Part shown: positions 63,479 through 64,000 of the stretch, piece after piece
Layout: each line of letters starts with the position of its first letter
Position numbering within the stretch: position 1 is the stretch's first letter
Assembly: GCF_001884065.1 (NCBI RefSeq)
Contig: NZ_MACH01000157.1
Location: 1 to 64,000 of the forward strand
Length of the DNA: 64,000 nt
Direction: 5' to 3'
Origin: Bacillus proteolyticus
GTDB lineage: Bacteria; Bacillota; Bacilli; Bacillales; Bacillaceae_G
Program-made: the position numbers and the translations under genes
The notes under the pieces: generated by a model
Seen by the model: only the letters and a program-made list of their open reading frames with translations
Told to the model about the DNA's origin: nothing
Databases searched by the model: none

Positions 63479-63829
63479 TTATCCTTTCGGTTTAAATAGC
63501 AATGCTCCGATGAATCCGAAAATGATAGCGGCTGATACACCAGCACTCGTTACTTTAAACATACCGGTAATTACGCCGACGATTCCGTGTTTAGCCGCTT
63601 CTTCCATCGCACCGTGAACGAGGGCATTGCCAAAGCTTGTAATTGGTACTGTTGCCCCGGCCCCAGCGAAGTCAATTAGTGGTTCATACAAATTGAATCC
63701 ATCTAATATAGCTCCAGCAACAACGAGTGTTGCCATTGTATGTGCAGGGGTAAGTTTACCGACATCAAACATAAGTTGTCCAATTACGCATATAAGGCCA
63801 CCAATAACGAAAGCCCAGAAAAAAATCAT
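63479..63829 (-). CDS. spoVAE: Stage V sporulation protein AE
   Basis: Spore inner-membrane protein (116 residues, four hydrophobic segments) of the SpoVA channel that loads and releases Ca-dipicolinate. [11 protein letters not shown] near 66-76 and [10 protein letters not shown] near 97 are family marks; length fits SpoVAEb. ATG 63829 overlaps the spoVAD stop. Expression in the forespore is expected (sigma-G), but the promoter is outside the window. Confidence 0.9.
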   Translation of the reverse strand: MIFFWAFVIGGLICVIGQLMFDVGKLTPAHTMATLVVAGAILDGFNLYEPLIDFAGAGATVPITSFGNALVHGAMEEAAKHGIVGVITGMFKVTSAGVSAAIIFGFIGALLFKPKG

Positions 63830-63999
63830 TGCGTTGCACCTCCAAATTCAATCGAAACAGCGTGAGCGATACACGGAATCGTTTCTTCTTGTTGGAATGT
63901 AAGAGGGGATAGTAAAGCACCTGTTGCAACGACAAGTATTTTATTAAATTCTCCTCTTTTCATTCGGTTTAATAAATGCCCGTAAACGACTGTTGCGGA
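63826..63999 (-). CDS. spoVAD: Stage V sporulation protein AD, C-terminal part
   Basis: The last 57 codons are visible before the right edge (residues reading [10 protein letters not shown] to F-G-G-A-T-Q, stop at 63826). Thiolase-like SpoVAD binds dipicolinate. The terminal [12 protein letters not shown] segment and P-C-I-A-H-A-V-S-I are characteristic. The stop overlaps the spoVAE start (ATGA). The rest of the operon lies outside. Confidence 0.88.
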   Translation of the reverse strand, partial: SATVVYGHLLNRMKRGEFNKILVVATGALLSPLTFQQEETIPCIAHAVSIEFGGATQ

Positions 64000-64000
64000 A

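Overview
The window is chromosomal DNA of a low-GC, endospore-forming Firmicute, almost certainly a member of the Bacillus cereus group (B. cereus / anthracis / thuringiensis). The gene order comFA-comFC, csp, hpf, secA-prfB-cccB-ftsE-ftsX-ctpB-minJ, uvrB-uvrA, yvlD-hprK-lgt-ppaX-yvoF, yvcD-trxB, yvcI-rapZ-yvcK-whiA-crh, clpP matches the Bacillus backbone. Strong purine-rich Shine-Dalgarno sites, frequent GTG/TTG starts, many U-run terminators, and a spoVA operon with DUF421 and DUF1657 genes agree with this. No rRNA, tRNA, insertion sequence, prophage or CRISPR array was seen.

Layout. 1-249: 5' part of a gene for a hydrophilic protein ending in a Lys-Gln-Asp tandem repeat (minus strand). 250-4933: a PTS operon (IIB, IIC, IIA, GH4 phospho-glycosidase, ChbG-type deacetylase), probably for chitobiose or related beta-diglycosides, behind a textbook sigma-54 promoter; the matching PRD/sigma-54 activator is encoded at 6881-9556. 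Between them lie a chromate transporter and a CHRD-domain protein. 9661-15902: cell-envelope genes (polysaccharide deacetylase, TagO, UDP-sugar dehydrogenase, UDP-GlcNAc 2-epimerase, LCP ligase). 15977-24678: YigZ-type protein, DegV, an HxlR/YodB-type regulator, a CwlO-type endopeptidase, ComFA/ComFC, cold shock protein, ribosome hibernation factor, and a VOC protein divergent from a WYL regulator. 24932-34190: SecA, RF2 (with a programmed +1 frameshift), cytochrome c551, FtsEX, CtpB and MinJ.

34198-44985 is an accessory block between minJ and uvrB with many one-gene regulatory cassettes: an ABC exporter under a Fur box, an ABC-F protein behind a transcription attenuator, MerR-flavin reductase, LysR-YeiH, an Xre repressor with two perfect palindromic operators in front of small membrane proteins, and a MerR-membrane protein pair. 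45095-61250 returns to the backbone: UvrBA under a LexA box, HprK, Lgt, PpaX, TrxB, a DUF368 lipid-carrier translocase, RapZ/YvcK/WhiA and Crh. 61506-64000 (minus strand) has clpP under a CtsR box and the 3' end of a spoVA2-type operon (spoVAD, spoVAE, DUF1657, DUF421+DUF1657).

How the parts connect. HprK and Crh, which signal carbon status through CcpA, are in the same window as a PTS operon that carries both a sigma-54 promoter and a cre-like site. FtsEX and its usual client, a CwlO-type hydrolase, are both present. The TagO, MnaA and LCP genes make and attach wall glycopolymers, and the DUF368 protein recycles their lipid carrier. The strongest leads for new biology are the ABC-F attenuator (38260-38464), the Xre/palindrome membrane-protein cassette (41739-42986), the Fur-controlled exporter (34351-36133) and a family of dispersed short repeats at four or more sites.
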